This document shows, in pieces, positions 43,303 through 51,958 of a stretch of DNA of 64,000 nt; position 1 is the first letter of the stretch; each line of letters begins with the position of its first letter. Position numbers and translations under genes: made by a program. Below the pieces are notes generated by a model that had not been told where the DNA came from, ran no database searches, and saw only the letters and a list, made by a program, of their open reading frames with translations. Source of the DNA: Dyella_A sp050749815 (GTDB taxonomy: Bacteria; Pseudomonadota; Gammaproteobacteria; Xanthomonadales; Rhodanobacteraceae); the NCBI RefSeq assembly GCF_050749815.1, contig NZ_CP192735.1:558001-622000 (forward strand), given 5' to 3'.

Positions 43303-44355
43303 TCAGCCGTTCTCGTCCGGTCCGGCGATCACGCGCAGTTCGCTCAGCCCGCCCGGCGCGAGATCCTGCATGAGGTCGGCGAAGTTCATGCCCACTAGGC
43401 GCTGCGCGCGGCGCAGCAGCAGCGGGATCGGGCTGGACGGTTCGTGCCGCGCGTAGTACTCGCACAGCTCGTCCAGTCGACGGCGCACGTCCTCCGGGCT
43501 CTGGATGCGACCGTTCGATGCGGCCACGCCAGCCACCGCGGCCGTGCCGCCGCCTTCGGCGCCTTCCGTCGCGTCTTCGCTGCCGGCGCCATCGTCTTGC
43601 GGGCTGCGCCGGGCGACCTGCGACTCGACGAATTTCTTCAGTTCGTAGCTGTCCGACAGCAGCAGTTTCAGGTCGGGGCCGGCGGTGCCGATGCGCTCGT
43701 TGAACAGGGTGTCGATCGCCTTGGCCTGCTCGAGGATGCGGCTGGCCGCGTCCAGCGAGGCGGCCAGGTCGGCTTCGGGGCAATCCATGCAGCAGGCCTC
43801 GATGTCGCTCATCGAGGGTAGGCCTTCACCGTTGGGGCTGTCGCCGACCTTCAGCGTGCCGTTGGCGATGCGCAGGTCGCGCAGCGAGAACCGGCCGATG
43901 CGCGGGGACTGCACGAACGGCGTGGTGCGCAGGTAGTTGAGCACGCCCAACGGCTCGCCGAACGGCACCACGGCGTTGACGCGCGCGGTGGGGTCGTCGT
44001 CGTCCTCCGCGTCCAGCATGGGATGCACGCCTTCCCAGTAGTTCTCCAGCATGCCGCGTACCAGCGCCAGGCCGCCAGCCAGGCCGGCGAGGCCGCCGGT
44101 GCGCAGCCAGGCGGTGGACAGGTGCGTGGCTACGCGCAGGTCCTTGGAGCGGCCCAACAGGCCCTCGGCGAGGCTCTTCACCCGATCCCAGTCCGGTTCC
44201 TCGGCCGCCTTCACCTCGTCGCCGATGGCGCGCTCGGCCTTGACCGTGGCAGCGCGCTCCAACGCCATGAAGTCGGCGTCGTATTCCAGGTCCGGGCCGC
44301 ACGGGGCCTCGTCGCTGATGGGCAGGAGCAGGGACTGCAGCGCTTCATCGTTCAT
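43303..44355 (-). CDS. tssA: T6SS protein TssA (ImpA family)
   Basis: A 350-residue ImpA/TssA protein. The N-terminal ImpA domain has LLLPISDEAPCGPDLEYDAD, then RVATHLSTAWLRTGGLAGLA and MLENYWEGVHPMLD, all characteristic. A low-complexity Gly/Ala/Glu linker (about 255-285) precedes a C-terminal SPIPLLLRRAQRLVGMNFAD region, typical of short TssA forms (TagA-independent class). The start at MNDEAL was preferred to an in-frame upstream ATG (44421) because the family starts just before this motif. TssA primes baseplate and sheath assembly. It is transcribed toward the two-partner genes, opposite to the rest of the T6SS cluster. Confidence 0.93.
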   Translation of the reverse strand: MNDEALQSLLLPISDEAPCGPDLEYDADFMALERAATVKAERAIGDEVKAAEEPDWDRVKSLAEGLLGRSKDLRVATHLSTAWLRTGGLAGLAGGLALVRGMLENYWEGVHPMLDAEDDDDPTARVNAVVPFGEPLGVLNYLRTTPFVQSPRIGRFSLRDLRIANGTLKVGDSPNGEGLPSMSDIEACCMDCPEADLAASLDAASRILEQAKAIDTLFNERIGTAGPDLKLLLSDSYELKKFVESQVARRSPQDDGAGSEDATEGAEGGGTAAVAGVAASNGRIQSPEDVRRRLDELCEYYARHEPSSPIPLLLRRAQRLVGMNFADLMQDLAPGGLSELRVIAGPDENG

Positions 44356-44495
44356 GGCGGACTCGACGATCGGGATGGAAGGGGCGTACGCGCCGACCGG
44401 TGCCGACCGCGCCGCGGGCACGATCGGGCCGGGGCCGTCTCTCTAGGTAGTGCGTTTTCCGGAGCGGAAACCGGTCACGCCGGCCGCGCCGAGGC

Positions 44496-46610
44496 TCAGC
44501 TTTGCGGCAGCCGGTGCGGATCCACCGCCACCCCCGCCAGCGGCTGGCGGCTGCGCTCGACGACGTGGGCGAGCGTGTGGATGTTGTCGACCAGCCGGTC
44601 GCTGAGGCGCTCGACCAGCTCGGCGGTGGGCGGGTCGTCGCTCAGTTCGAGCAGGTCGGTGAGACTGCGCTGCAGGTCGCGCAGCGCGGGCAGGGGCGGC
44701 AGCGGCTGCTGTTCGCGCAGGGCTTGCGCCACGTGATGCAGGGCATCGGCGGCGTGCTCCACGAAGCCGCCGATCTCGGCCGGTTCCGGCAGCCGCTCGC
44801 GGTCGTCGATCAACGCCTCCAGCGCCATCGCCGTGCGCGCCAGCCGGTTGCCGTTGGCGAACAGGGCCTGGGCCAGTTCCAGCAGCGGCAGCGGCGTGCC
44901 GGGTTCGCCGCGCATGCGCTCCAGCGAAGCCTGGGCGTTGGTGCGCGCCATGCGCGCGGCGGTGCGCGTCTCGCGGTGCGCGTCGCGCTCCCCGGGCGCC
45001 GCCAGTGCGGCCAGGTAGCGGGCGTAGGCATCGAGCATGTCCGCCAGCGCCGCGCGGGCACGGCCGCGCTCCCAGGTCGGCCACAGCACGTAGGCGATCA
45101 GCGCCATGGCGCTGCCCATCGCCGTGTTGATCACGCGGTCGATCACCGCCCCGCCGGGGTCGACCCCTTCGAACGAGAGCAGGATCACCACGGTGCCGGT
45201 GAGCGCGGCCACCGCCGCGCCGTAATGCGCGGTGGCCAGGTAGCGGAAGCCCATGCACAGCACGGCCATCAGGGCCAGGTGGGCCCATGGCTCGTTCGGC
45301 GTCACGTGCAGCAGCGCGGTGGTGAGCAGCAGGCCGAGCACGGTGCCGACCACCCGCAGCAGGCCGAAGTTGAAGGTGGCGGCGAAATCCGGGCGCAGCA
45401 CGATGGCGGCAGTCATCGGCACCCAGTAGCCGTGCGGCAGCTTGAGCCAGCGGGCCACCGCCAGCGCGATGCACAGGCACGCGGCGCTGCGCACGGCATG
45501 GCGGAACGCCACCGAACGTGGGGTGAGGTTGGCGCGCAACGTGGCCAGCACCGAGTGACTGCGCAGCGCGGCTGGCAGCGGTGTTTCCGCGGCCACCGCG
45601 CGCCACTCGCCGCGGCTGCCGGCCCAGCGGGCGTTGCGCACGGCCGCGGCGAGCTGGCCGGTCAGCGCGTGGATATGCACGGCCAGGCCACCGCGTGCCT
45701 GCGGCTGGTCGAGCAGGGTGCGTTCGCTGGCCTGCAGGCCGCGCAGCGCGCGTTCGGCGTCCTCCGGCGCATCGCCTGCTTCCAGCGCGTCGGCGATCGT
45801 GGCCATCACGCGCGCGGCGTCGTGGCGGAAGATCGCGTGCAGGGTGGGATTGGCGCGCAGCTCGGCCAGCGCGGTGAGTTCCAGCCGGATCCGTTCGGCC
45901 AGCTCCAGCAGCACACCGAACGCTTCCATGGCGCGGCCACGGGCGTGATGACGGCCCAGCAGGGTGTGCTGCAGCGCAGTCATCGCCTCGGTGAGCGCGG
46001 GCACGTCGGCCTCGTCGTGCGCCTGCTGGCGGGCCAGCTCGGCCAGGCCCCGGAACACCTCGGCCAGCGCCAGGCGCTCGGGCCGGTAGCGCTGCAGCGG
46101 CCAGGCGGCTACCGAGAACATCGCCAACAGCATGCCGCCGGCGAAGATCAGCGCGGCGCTGCCGAACGCGGCCGCCACGGTCGGCATCGGCGTGGCGGCG
46201 GTCACCACCAGCAGGATCATGCTGGTCATGCCCACGCGGGCGATGTCCACGCCGAACAGCACCAGCATGCCGCCGAGGAATCCCGCCACAGCGGTGGCGA
46301 CCAGCATCGGTCCGAACTGATCGCCGATCAGCATGCCCACCAGCGAGGCCAGCGCCGCCGCCAGCGCAGCCAGCAGCAACCGCCAGATGCGCTGGCGATA
46401 TGGCCCCGGCTGATCGGAAAACATCGTGTTGAGCGCGCCGGCGCCCACGCCCAGGCCGATCGCCGTGTGCCCGGTGGCCATGCCCACCGCCAGCGGCAGG
46501 ATCACCGCGGCGGTATTGCGCAGCACCACCCGCAGCGGCACGTCCGGACGCCGCGTGCGGGTCAGGCTTTCCATCACGTTGCTGCGGAGCGAGTAGCTGC
46601 GGGCGATCAT
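44496..46610 (-). CDS. FUSC-family integral membrane protein (aromatic acid efflux-like)
   Basis: A 704-residue protein with two bundles of membrane helices (about residues 30-150 and 365-480), each followed by a long cytoplasmic helical region, which is the layout of the FUSC/YccS/AaeB family. The second bundle contains HGYWVPMTAAIVLRPDFAAT and RVVGTVLGLLLTT, the conserved FUSC core. Members export aromatic carboxylates or affect envelope stress, but specificity cannot be read from sequence. The start at 46610 is not supported by a strong ribosome-binding site; upstream (46685) and downstream (46574) ATGs are alternatives. Not part of the T6SS unit as far as can be seen. Confidence 0.85.
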   Translation of the reverse strand: MIARSYSLRSNVMESLTRTRRPDVPLRVVLRNTAAVILPLAVGMATGHTAIGLGVGAGALNTMFSDQPGPYRQRIWRLLLAALAAALASLVGMLIGDQFGPMLVATAVAGFLGGMLVLFGVDIARVGMTSMILLVVTAATPMPTVAAAFGSAALIFAGGMLLAMFSVAAWPLQRYRPERLALAEVFRGLAELARQQAHDEADVPALTEAMTALQHTLLGRHHARGRAMEAFGVLLELAERIRLELTALAELRANPTLHAIFRHDAARVMATIADALEAGDAPEDAERALRGLQASERTLLDQPQARGGLAVHIHALTGQLAAAVRNARWAGSRGEWRAVAAETPLPAALRSHSVLATLRANLTPRSVAFRHAVRSAACLCIALAVARWLKLPHGYWVPMTAAIVLRPDFAATFNFGLLRVVGTVLGLLLTTALLHVTPNEPWAHLALMAVLCMGFRYLATAHYGAAVAALTGTVVILLSFEGVDPGGAVIDRVINTAMGSAMALIAYVLWPTWERGRARAALADMLDAYARYLAALAAPGERDAHRETRTAARMARTNAQASLERMRGEPGTPLPLLELAQALFANGNRLARTAMALEALIDDRERLPEPAEIGGFVEHAADALHHVAQALREQQPLPPLPALRDLQRSLTDLLELSDDPPTAELVERLSDRLVDNIHTLAHVVERSRQPLAGVAVDPHRLPQS

Positions 46611-46724
46611 GCCGCGTCGGTTCCGATGAGGAAGGTGCCGGACGATTCTGCACCAGGCTCCGTCAAGCCGGTGCAGGCGCGACACTGCGCGCCCGCACCT
46701 TTACGTCCCTGCGTCAGCCGGCGC

Positions 46725-47288
46725 TCAGGCGCGGCCGGCGAATTCGCCGGTGGTGGTGTTCACCCACACCTTCTCGTCGTTGCTGATGTATTCGGGCACC
46801 TGGATCTCGATGCCGGTGTTGAGCTTGGCCGGCTTGGCGCGCTTGGTGGCGCTGGAGCCCTTCATTTCCGGCGCGGTGTCGACCACCGTCAGCACCACGC
46901 TGGTGGGCACCTGCAGGCCAACCGGCGCGTCGTCGATCAGCTGCACGTAATAGCCCTCGACCTCTTCCACGATGTAGCCGGCATTGTCGCCGACCAGCTC
47001 GGGGCTGAGCAGGTACTGGGTGTAATCCTCGGCGTCCATGAACACGAACGCGTCGCCGTCCATGTAGGAGAAGTTGGCGGCGCGGCGCACCAGGTCCATC
47101 TCCTTCAGGTCGTCATCGGCGCGCAGGCTGAGGTCGTACTTGCGACCACCGGGGATGGAATACATGGTGAAGCGGAACGTGACGTTGCCGCCGCGCGCGG
47201 TGGGCGCGCTGCGCTCGATGTCGCGCACCTGGTAGACGGTGCCGTCGTGTTCGACCACGTTGCCTTTCTTGACGTCGGAAGCTTTCAT
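46725..47288 (-). CDS. yeiP: Elongation factor P-like protein EfpL (YeiP)
   Basis: A 187-residue EF-P paralogue. The start MKASDVKKGNVVEHDGTVY and the end VPEYISNDEKVWVNTTTGEF then AGRA match YeiP/EfpL rather than canonical EF-P. The tip loop reads SAPTARGGNV, with Arg32 where EF-P has its modified Lys or Arg, so no rhamnosyl or lysyl modification is expected. EfpL relieves ribosome stalling at polyproline and related motifs. Three domains (KOW-like, OB, C-terminal OB) are full length. It is a single gene flanked by a palindromic repeat upstream. Confidence 0.9.
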   Translation of the reverse strand: MKASDVKKGNVVEHDGTVYQVRDIERSAPTARGGNVTFRFTMYSIPGGRKYDLSLRADDDLKEMDLVRRAANFSYMDGDAFVFMDAEDYTQYLLSPELVGDNAGYIVEEVEGYYVQLIDDAPVGLQVPTSVVLTVVDTAPEMKGSSATKRAKPAKLNTGIEIQVPEYISNDEKVWVNTTTGEFAGRA

Positions 47289-47341
47289 GGGTTTGGCCGG
47301 GATTTGGTATGGGAAAGTAGGTAGATATCAGTTGCCTCGCC

Positions 47342-47420
47342 GTCATTCCCGCGAACGCGGGAATCCACTTGGCTCTTGCATGGAAAGGCGAAAATGGATT
47401 CCCGCATTCGCGGGAATGAC
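47342..47420. repeat. REP-like inverted repeat (GTCATTCCCGCG family)
   Basis: Two 26-base arms, 47342-47367 and 47395-47420, are inverted copies differing at only a couple of central positions; each arm is itself palindromic around CCCGCG..CGCGGG. They lie between efpL and the SDR gene. This sequence type is a widespread dispersed palindrome in proteobacterial genomes; it may stabilise mRNA ends or act as a terminator for the SDR transcript. Confidence 0.85.
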
Positions 47421-47439
47421 GACGCGTTGAAGTGTCCGC

Positions 47440-48207
47440 TTACTTAGGCTGCAGCCGCACGCCGCCATCCAGGCGAATCGTCTCGCCGTTGATGTAGCGG
47501 TTGGTGAGGATGAAGGCGGCGGTGGCGGCGAATTCCTCGGGCGTGCCCAGGCGCGAGGGGAACGGGATCGACGCGCCCAGCGACTCCTGCACCGCTGGCG
47601 GCATGGAGTCCACCATCGGCGTCCAGAAGATGCCCGGCGCGATGGTCGCCACGCGGATGCCGAAGCGCGCCAGTTCACGCGCCATCGGCAGGGTCATGCC
47701 GACCACGCCGCCCTTGGAGGCCGAGTACGCGGCCTGGCCGATCTGGCCTTCGTAGGCGGCTACCGAGGCGGTGTTGATGATCACGCCGCGCTCGCCGTCC
47801 TCGCCCGCCTCGTTGCCCTGCATCAGCGCAGCGGCGGCCTTGGCGACGTTGAAGCTGCCGACCAGGTTCACCATCACCGTGGTCTGGAACTGCGACAGCG
47901 CCATCGGGCCTTCCTTGCCCAGCACGCGGCCGGCGCCGAGGATGCCGGCGCAGTTCATCACTACATTCAGCCCGCCCATCGCCTCGCGCGCGGCGGCCAC
48001 GTTGGCGCTCACGCCCTCTTCGGAGGTGACGTCGGTGCGATAGAAGCGTGCCGCCTCGCCGAGGCTGGCGGCCGCCGCCTGGCCCTTCTCCTCGTTGACG
48101 TCGAACAGCGCCACCTTCGCGCCCTGCGCGACCAGGTGCTGGGCGACCGCGTGGCCGAGTCCGGAGGCGCCGCCGGTGATGACGGCCTTGACCTGAGCGA
48201 GCTGCAT
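47440..48207 (-). CDS. SDR-family 3-hydroxyacyl-CoA dehydrogenase (HSD17B10-like)
   Basis: A 255-residue short-chain dehydrogenase. The Rossmann motif is TGGASGLG near residue 12, then NCAG, and the catalytic Ser/Tyr/Lys lie in INTASVAAYEGQIGQAAYSA followed by SKGG. The run GVIINTASVAAYEGQ-GQAAYSASKGG-VGMTLP and the end NGETIRLDGG closely resemble human HSD17B10 and bacterial 2-methyl-3-hydroxybutyryl-CoA dehydrogenases, which oxidise intermediates of isoleucine and branched fatty acid breakdown with NAD. The nearby liu genes fit branched-chain catabolism. Start chosen at MQLAQV with GGGAA upstream. Confidence 0.88.
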   Translation of the reverse strand: MQLAQVKAVITGGASGLGHAVAQHLVAQGAKVALFDVNEEKGQAAAASLGEAARFYRTDVTSEEGVSANVAAAREAMGGLNVVMNCAGILGAGRVLGKEGPMALSQFQTTVMVNLVGSFNVAKAAAALMQGNEAGEDGERGVIINTASVAAYEGQIGQAAYSASKGGVVGMTLPMARELARFGIRVATIAPGIFWTPMVDSMPPAVQESLGASIPFPSRLGTPEEFAATAAFILTNRYINGETIRLDGGVRLQPK

Positions 48208-48290
48208 GGAGAGTTCCCGAAGCGTGGAAAACCGCGATTTTAGCGGAGCGGCCGGGGCGCCAGCCATGGGCGCGGCGTGCGCTGTCTAGA

Positions 48291-48863
48291 TCAGTGGGCG
48301 CGGGCCAGCCGTGCCTGCCACGCCGGCTGCTCGCGCAGCTCGCGGAACGGGATCAGCGGCGGGGGCGGATTGGCCGGTTCGCCGAGCGTCTTTTGCCACA
48401 CGCCCACATCCCACCATTGCCCCAGCTTGTAGCCGGCCTGGCGCCACACGCCGGCGGGCGTGAAGCCCATCGCCTCGTGCGCGGCCACGCTGGTGGTGCC
48501 GGGCAGGGTGATCACGCCCACCGCCTGGTAGATGTGCTGCATGCGCATCGTGTCGAGCAACGCGCCGTACAGCCGGCGGGCGATGCCGCGGCGCTGCGCC
48601 TCGGGGTGCACGTAGATCGAGGTCTCGGCGATCCAGTCGTAGGCGGCGCGTTCGCGGAAGCGGCTGGCGTAGGCATAGGCCAGCACGGCGCCGGCTTCCT
48701 CCCATACCAGCCAGGGGTAATGCACGAGCCTGGCCAGCACGCGCTCGCGCATCGCCTCGACCTCCGGCGGCACGGTCTCGAACGTGGCCACGCCTTCGAG
48801 CACGTGCGGCAGGTAGATGGCGTGGAACGCCGCGGCATCGTCGCCGGTGGCGATGCGGATCAT
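48291..48863 (-). CDS. GNAT N-acetyltransferase, phosphinothricin acetyltransferase-like
   Basis: A 190-residue GNAT enzyme. MIRIATGDDAAAFHAIYLPH then ATFETVPPE and the acetyl-CoA site HPEAQRRGIARRLYGALL fit the PAT/MddA subgroup, which acetylates phosphinothricin, methionine sulfoximine or similar amino acid analogues; the actual substrate is unknown. The distal KLGQWWDVGVWQK is also typical for this subgroup. The start overlaps the stop of the upstream GNAT gene by 4 bases (48860-48863), so it is the last gene of a coupled run. Confidence 0.85.
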   Translation of the reverse strand: MIRIATGDDAAAFHAIYLPHVLEGVATFETVPPEVEAMRERVLARLVHYPWLVWEEAGAVLAYAYASRFRERAAYDWIAETSIYVHPEAQRRGIARRLYGALLDTMRMQHIYQAVGVITLPGTTSVAAHEAMGFTPAGVWRQAGYKLGQWWDVGVWQKTLGEPANPPPPLIPFRELREQPAWQARLARAH

Positions 48864-49333
48864 GCGAGCACCTTCTCCATGCACACGCTGCGCGGATTGG
48901 CGTGATGCTCGCCGAACGGCGGACAGCGGCGGTAGCCGGCGCGTTCGTAGAGCTCCAGCGCCTCGGCCTGGGCGGTACCCGCTTCCAGTTTCACCTTATG
49001 GCCGCCGCGGCTGCGCACGTGCGCTTCCATCGCTTCGAGCAACTGCTTGCCCAGGCCCAGGCCGCGGCAGGCCGGCAGCACGTACATGCGCTTGATCTCC
49101 ACGTAGTCACCCTCGTCGATGCACGCGCCGCACGCCACCGGATCGCCGTCTACGCGGGCGGTGAGCAGGGTGACCTGCGGGCGCTGCAGCGCGGCCAGCG
49201 ACACCGGCTCGATGTTGCCGGTGGGATGCAGCTCGGCGAGATAGCCGTCGGTGGGTTCGATCAGCGGACGCAGCTCGGGCAGGGCCGGATCGTCGACGCG
49301 GAATTCGAGCCGGGGTGCGGTGCAGGTATCCAT
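48860..49333 (-). CDS. GNAT N-acetyltransferase
   Basis: A 157-residue single-domain GNAT protein. The conserved acetyl-CoA loop is VLPACRGLGLGKQLLEAM, preceded by EIKRMYV, and the C-terminal ALELYERAGYRRCPPFGEH is the usual final helix-strand. Substrate cannot be inferred. The ATG at 49333 begins 3 bases after the stop of the YdeI-like gene; an upstream in-frame ATG (49378) would overlap that gene and was not chosen. Confidence 0.85.
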   Translation of the reverse strand: MDTCTAPRLEFRVDDPALPELRPLIEPTDGYLAELHPTGNIEPVSLAALQRPQVTLLTARVDGDPVACGACIDEGDYVEIKRMYVLPACRGLGLGKQLLEAMEAHVRSRGGHKVKLEAGTAQAEALELYERAGYRRCPPFGEHHANPRSVCMEKVLA

Positions 49334-49335
49334 GC

Positions 49336-49923
49336 TCACATGTATTTCCAGTTGCGGTGCTTGCCCTCGGCCAGCCATTCCAGCGTGATGGCGAGGCGCT
49401 TGCTGCGGGTGGCGTCGGTTTTCGCACCGGTGATCCAGTCGGTGTACTCGCGCTGCGCGCTGGGGCTGAACGCCTCGAAATGCCGCTTGGCCGCGGCATG
49501 CTTGCGCAGTGACAGCGCGGCGGCGAGATCCTCCGGTACGGCCGGCGCAGGCTTGGCGGCGGCGCGCGAGCGCGGCGATGGCGCACCCGTCTCGATGCGC
49601 TGCATGGCCGCCTTCACCGCCGCCATCAAGGTGCGTTTGGATGGCAGGTCCCCCACCGCGGTGAGCTTGCCGTACTGGCCCATGCCATCGGCGTCACCGG
49701 CCTTCGCGTCCGGCTGCCAGAACCCGAAGCCGCAGTGCTGCTTGAACGCCGCCATCATGCACAGCGGCCGGCCTCGGTATTCGAAGAACGGCATGCGCCA
49801 CTTGAGCGTCTCGGTCACATCCGGGCAGGCCGCGTGCACCACGGCGCGCAACCGTTCGAGCACGGGGCGTGCGAACGGTGCCGCGGCGGCAATGTAGTCG
49901 TCCACGCGCGCGTCGGTGTTCAT
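49336..49923 (-). CDS. YdeI/OmpD-associated family protein with DUF1801-like fold
   Basis: A 195-residue protein. The N-terminal half (VLERLRAVVHAACPDVTETL then KWRMPFFEYRGRPLCMMAAF) is the YdhG/DUF1801 fold. The C-terminal half contains AAAKRHFEAFSPSAQREYTD, WITGAKTDATRSKRLAITLE and KHRNWKYM, typical of YdeI/Omdp proteins linked to peptide or bacteriocin resistance in enterobacteria. Function here is unknown. It lies between two GNAT genes with gaps of 2 and 13 bases. Confidence 0.85.
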   Translation of the reverse strand: MNTDARVDDYIAAAAPFARPVLERLRAVVHAACPDVTETLKWRMPFFEYRGRPLCMMAAFKQHCGFGFWQPDAKAGDADGMGQYGKLTAVGDLPSKRTLMAAVKAAMQRIETGAPSPRSRAAAKPAPAVPEDLAAALSLRKHAAAKRHFEAFSPSAQREYTDWITGAKTDATRSKRLAITLEWLAEGKHRNWKYM

Positions 49924-49936
49924 GGTGCACCTCCTT

Positions 49937-50434
49937 CTACAGGTCCAGCAGAAAGAAACGGTCGCAACTGAAGTGGCCGGTGCCGCCCATCGGCGCGCAC
50001 AGCGGCTTGAAGCCGCTGCGCAGGTACAGCGCCTGCGCCTGGTCCATGCCGGTAAGCGTTTCCAGATAGCAGCGGGCGAAGCCGTGGGCGCGGGCGGCGT
50101 CCAGGCAGCGCTGCATCATCGCAGTGCCGGCGCCGATGCCACGAGCCTCGGGCAGGAAGTACATCTTGCGCAGTTCGCACACGTCCGGCTCGCCGTTCTG
50201 CAACGGCGCCACGCCGGCGCCGCCCACTACGCAACCGTCCAGCTCCACTACGAAATAGCTGCAGCGCGGCTGCGCGTAGGCCGCGGTCATGTGGTCGACC
50301 TCGGGATCGTGGATGGCGAAGCCGGGGCCGTCGGCGCCGAAGCTCGGCATCACGGTGCGGATCACGTCGGCGACGGCCGCGTCGTCACGGGTCTCGATGG
50401 GGCGGATGGTGAAGGCGGTGCTGCGTTCGGTCAT
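49937..50434 (-). CDS. GNAT N-acetyltransferase
   Basis: A 165-residue GNAT enzyme with MYFLPEARGIGAGTAMMQRC as acetyl-CoA binding motif and a C-terminal YLETLTGMDQAQALYLRSGF segment. Substrate unknown. Its start overlaps the stop of the amidohydrolase gene as ATGA (50431-50434), so the two are translationally coupled. Confidence 0.85.
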   Translation of the reverse strand: MTERSTAFTIRPIETRDDAAVADVIRTVMPSFGADGPGFAIHDPEVDHMTAAYAQPRCSYFVVELDGCVVGGAGVAPLQNGEPDVCELRKMYFLPEARGIGAGTAMMQRCLDAARAHGFARCYLETLTGMDQAQALYLRSGFKPLCAPMGGTGHFSCDRFFLLDL

Positions 50435-51765
50435 GGCGTGGTCGGGGAGGCAGAAGCTGTGTCGGGAGAACGATAGATGGTGCCGCTCTTCATCACGAAC
50501 ACGGGGTGGCGCAGCGCCTGGATGTCGCGGCTGGGGTCGCCCGCGAACGCGGCCAGGTCAGCGAACTGGCCCGGCGCGATGCGGCCGAAATGACCCTGCT
50601 CGCGCAGCACGCGCGCGGCCACATCGGTGGCGGCGTGCAGCGCCTGCACCGGTGTCATGCCGTCGGCGACCATCAGCGCCGGTTCGCGCCAGTTCTCGCC
50701 ATGCGCGAACACGCCCACGTCGCTGCCGTTGCCGATGGTCACGCCGATCTTCAGCGCGGTGCGGAAGGCGTGCTCGGCCTCCTTCATCGCGGGCGTCGGT
50801 TCGGACTTCCCGGGCACGTAGTGCTGGAAGTATTCGGAGGTGGCTTCCACCGCGGTGAGCGTGGGCTCGTAGGCGATGCCTTTCTGCTTCATCAGGCGGA
50901 ACGTCGCTTCGCTGGTGCCGTAGCCGTGCTCGATGGTGTCCACGCCGGCCTCCACCGCGTTGCGCACGCCCGCTTCGCTGGCCGCATGGGCGGCGACCGG
51001 GCGGCCGATCTGGTGGGCGGCGTCGACGATCGCCCGGATCTCGGCCGGGGAAAGCGTGGGCATCGTCTCGCCGTGGTCGCCCACGCGGTAGTCGGCATAG
51101 AGCTTGATCCAGTCCGCGCCGCGTGCGGCCTGCTCGCGCACCGCGGCCACGGCCGCGTCCACGCCGGTCACCGGCTGCGCGCCCTGCGGCAGGTCGAGGT
51201 CGGGACGGAAGCCGCGCGGGCCCGGGCCATAGCTGGCGGTGGCGACGATGGCGCGGGTGGCAACGAACATCCGCGGGCCGGGGATCAGGCCGTTGTCGAT
51301 GGCGCGCTTGATCGATACGTCGGCAAAGCCGGCGCCTTCGGTGCCCAGGTCGCGCAGCGCGGTGAAGCCGGCCAGCAGCGTGGCCTTGGCATGCGTGGCG
51401 GCCTCGAGCGTGCGGTAGTCTTGCGGCTCGGTGAGCACCTGGTCGTTCCACAGCGTCTCGTTGTACGGATGCAGGAACAGGTGCGAGTGCAGGTCGATCA
51501 GGCCGGGCGTCAGCGTGGTGCCGGGCAGGGTGATGCGCTGCGCATCGGCGGGTGCCTTGATCGCGTCGGCCGGACCGACCGCTGCCACCTTGCCGTCGTG
51601 CACCAGCACGGCCCAGCCGGCGTGTGCGGCGTCGCCATCGGCGGTCCATACGCGATCGGGGAGCAGCAGGGTGTCCTTCGCCGATGCTTCGGCGGCAGCG
51701 GCCAGTGGCGCGATCGACAGCAGCGCGGCGCAGACGGCGGACCAGACTCCAAGATCTAGGCGCAT
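50431..51765 (-). CDS. Exported amidohydrolase (imidazolonepropionase-like)
   Basis: A 444-residue metal-dependent hydrolase with a signal peptide (about 1-24, VWSAVCAALLSIAPLAAAAE). It has the TIM-barrel metal motif LIDLHSHLF, a Lys-bearing strand DWIKLYADY, later AAHAASEAGVRNAVEAGVDT, EHGYG and IGNGSDVGVF for the terminal Asp. It resembles the Xaa-Pro dipeptidase/imidazolonepropionase-like group that hydrolyses dipeptides or cyclic amides in the periplasm. GAGGGGA precedes the ATG. It is first in a five-gene run with the acetyltransferases. Confidence 0.87.
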   Translation of the reverse strand: MRLDLGVWSAVCAALLSIAPLAAAAEASAKDTLLLPDRVWTADGDAAHAGWAVLVHDGKVAAVGPADAIKAPADAQRITLPGTTLTPGLIDLHSHLFLHPYNETLWNDQVLTEPQDYRTLEAATHAKATLLAGFTALRDLGTEGAGFADVSIKRAIDNGLIPGPRMFVATRAIVATASYGPGPRGFRPDLDLPQGAQPVTGVDAAVAAVREQAARGADWIKLYADYRVGDHGETMPTLSPAEIRAIVDAAHQIGRPVAAHAASEAGVRNAVEAGVDTIEHGYGTSEATFRLMKQKGIAYEPTLTAVEATSEYFQHYVPGKSEPTPAMKEAEHAFRTALKIGVTIGNGSDVGVFAHGENWREPALMVADGMTPVQALHAATDVAARVLREQGHFGRIAPGQFADLAAFAGDPSRDIQALRHPVFVMKSGTIYRSPDTASASPTTP

Positions 51766-51835
51766 CGGATTCCCCTCGAAACGTTCTTTCCTCACCGATT
51801 CTAGCGGCGCCCGCGGCGATGTCTCGCTCGCCACG

Positions 51836-51932
51836 GTAGGAGCGCACCTTGTGCGCGACCTTGGCCCACCCCGGCGAGGCCGCGCATGTTTGATCCGGCC
51901 GGCGAGCGGTCGCGCACAGGGTGCGCTCCTAC
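51836..51932. repeat. REP-like inverted repeat (GTAGGAGCGCACC family)
   Basis: Arms of 25 bases at 51836-51860 and 51908-51932 are inverted copies with one mismatch. The same unit recurs near 55115-55177 and 58562-58617. It lies between the amidohydrolase start and the end of liuE. Confidence 0.9.
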
Positions 51933-51958
51933 AGGTGATCGTGCGCTGGTGCCGGCGC

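Noticed and set aside
44502..47324. 940-codon plus-strand frame across FUSC and efpL
   Set aside because: Shadow frame covering two well-supported minus-strand genes.
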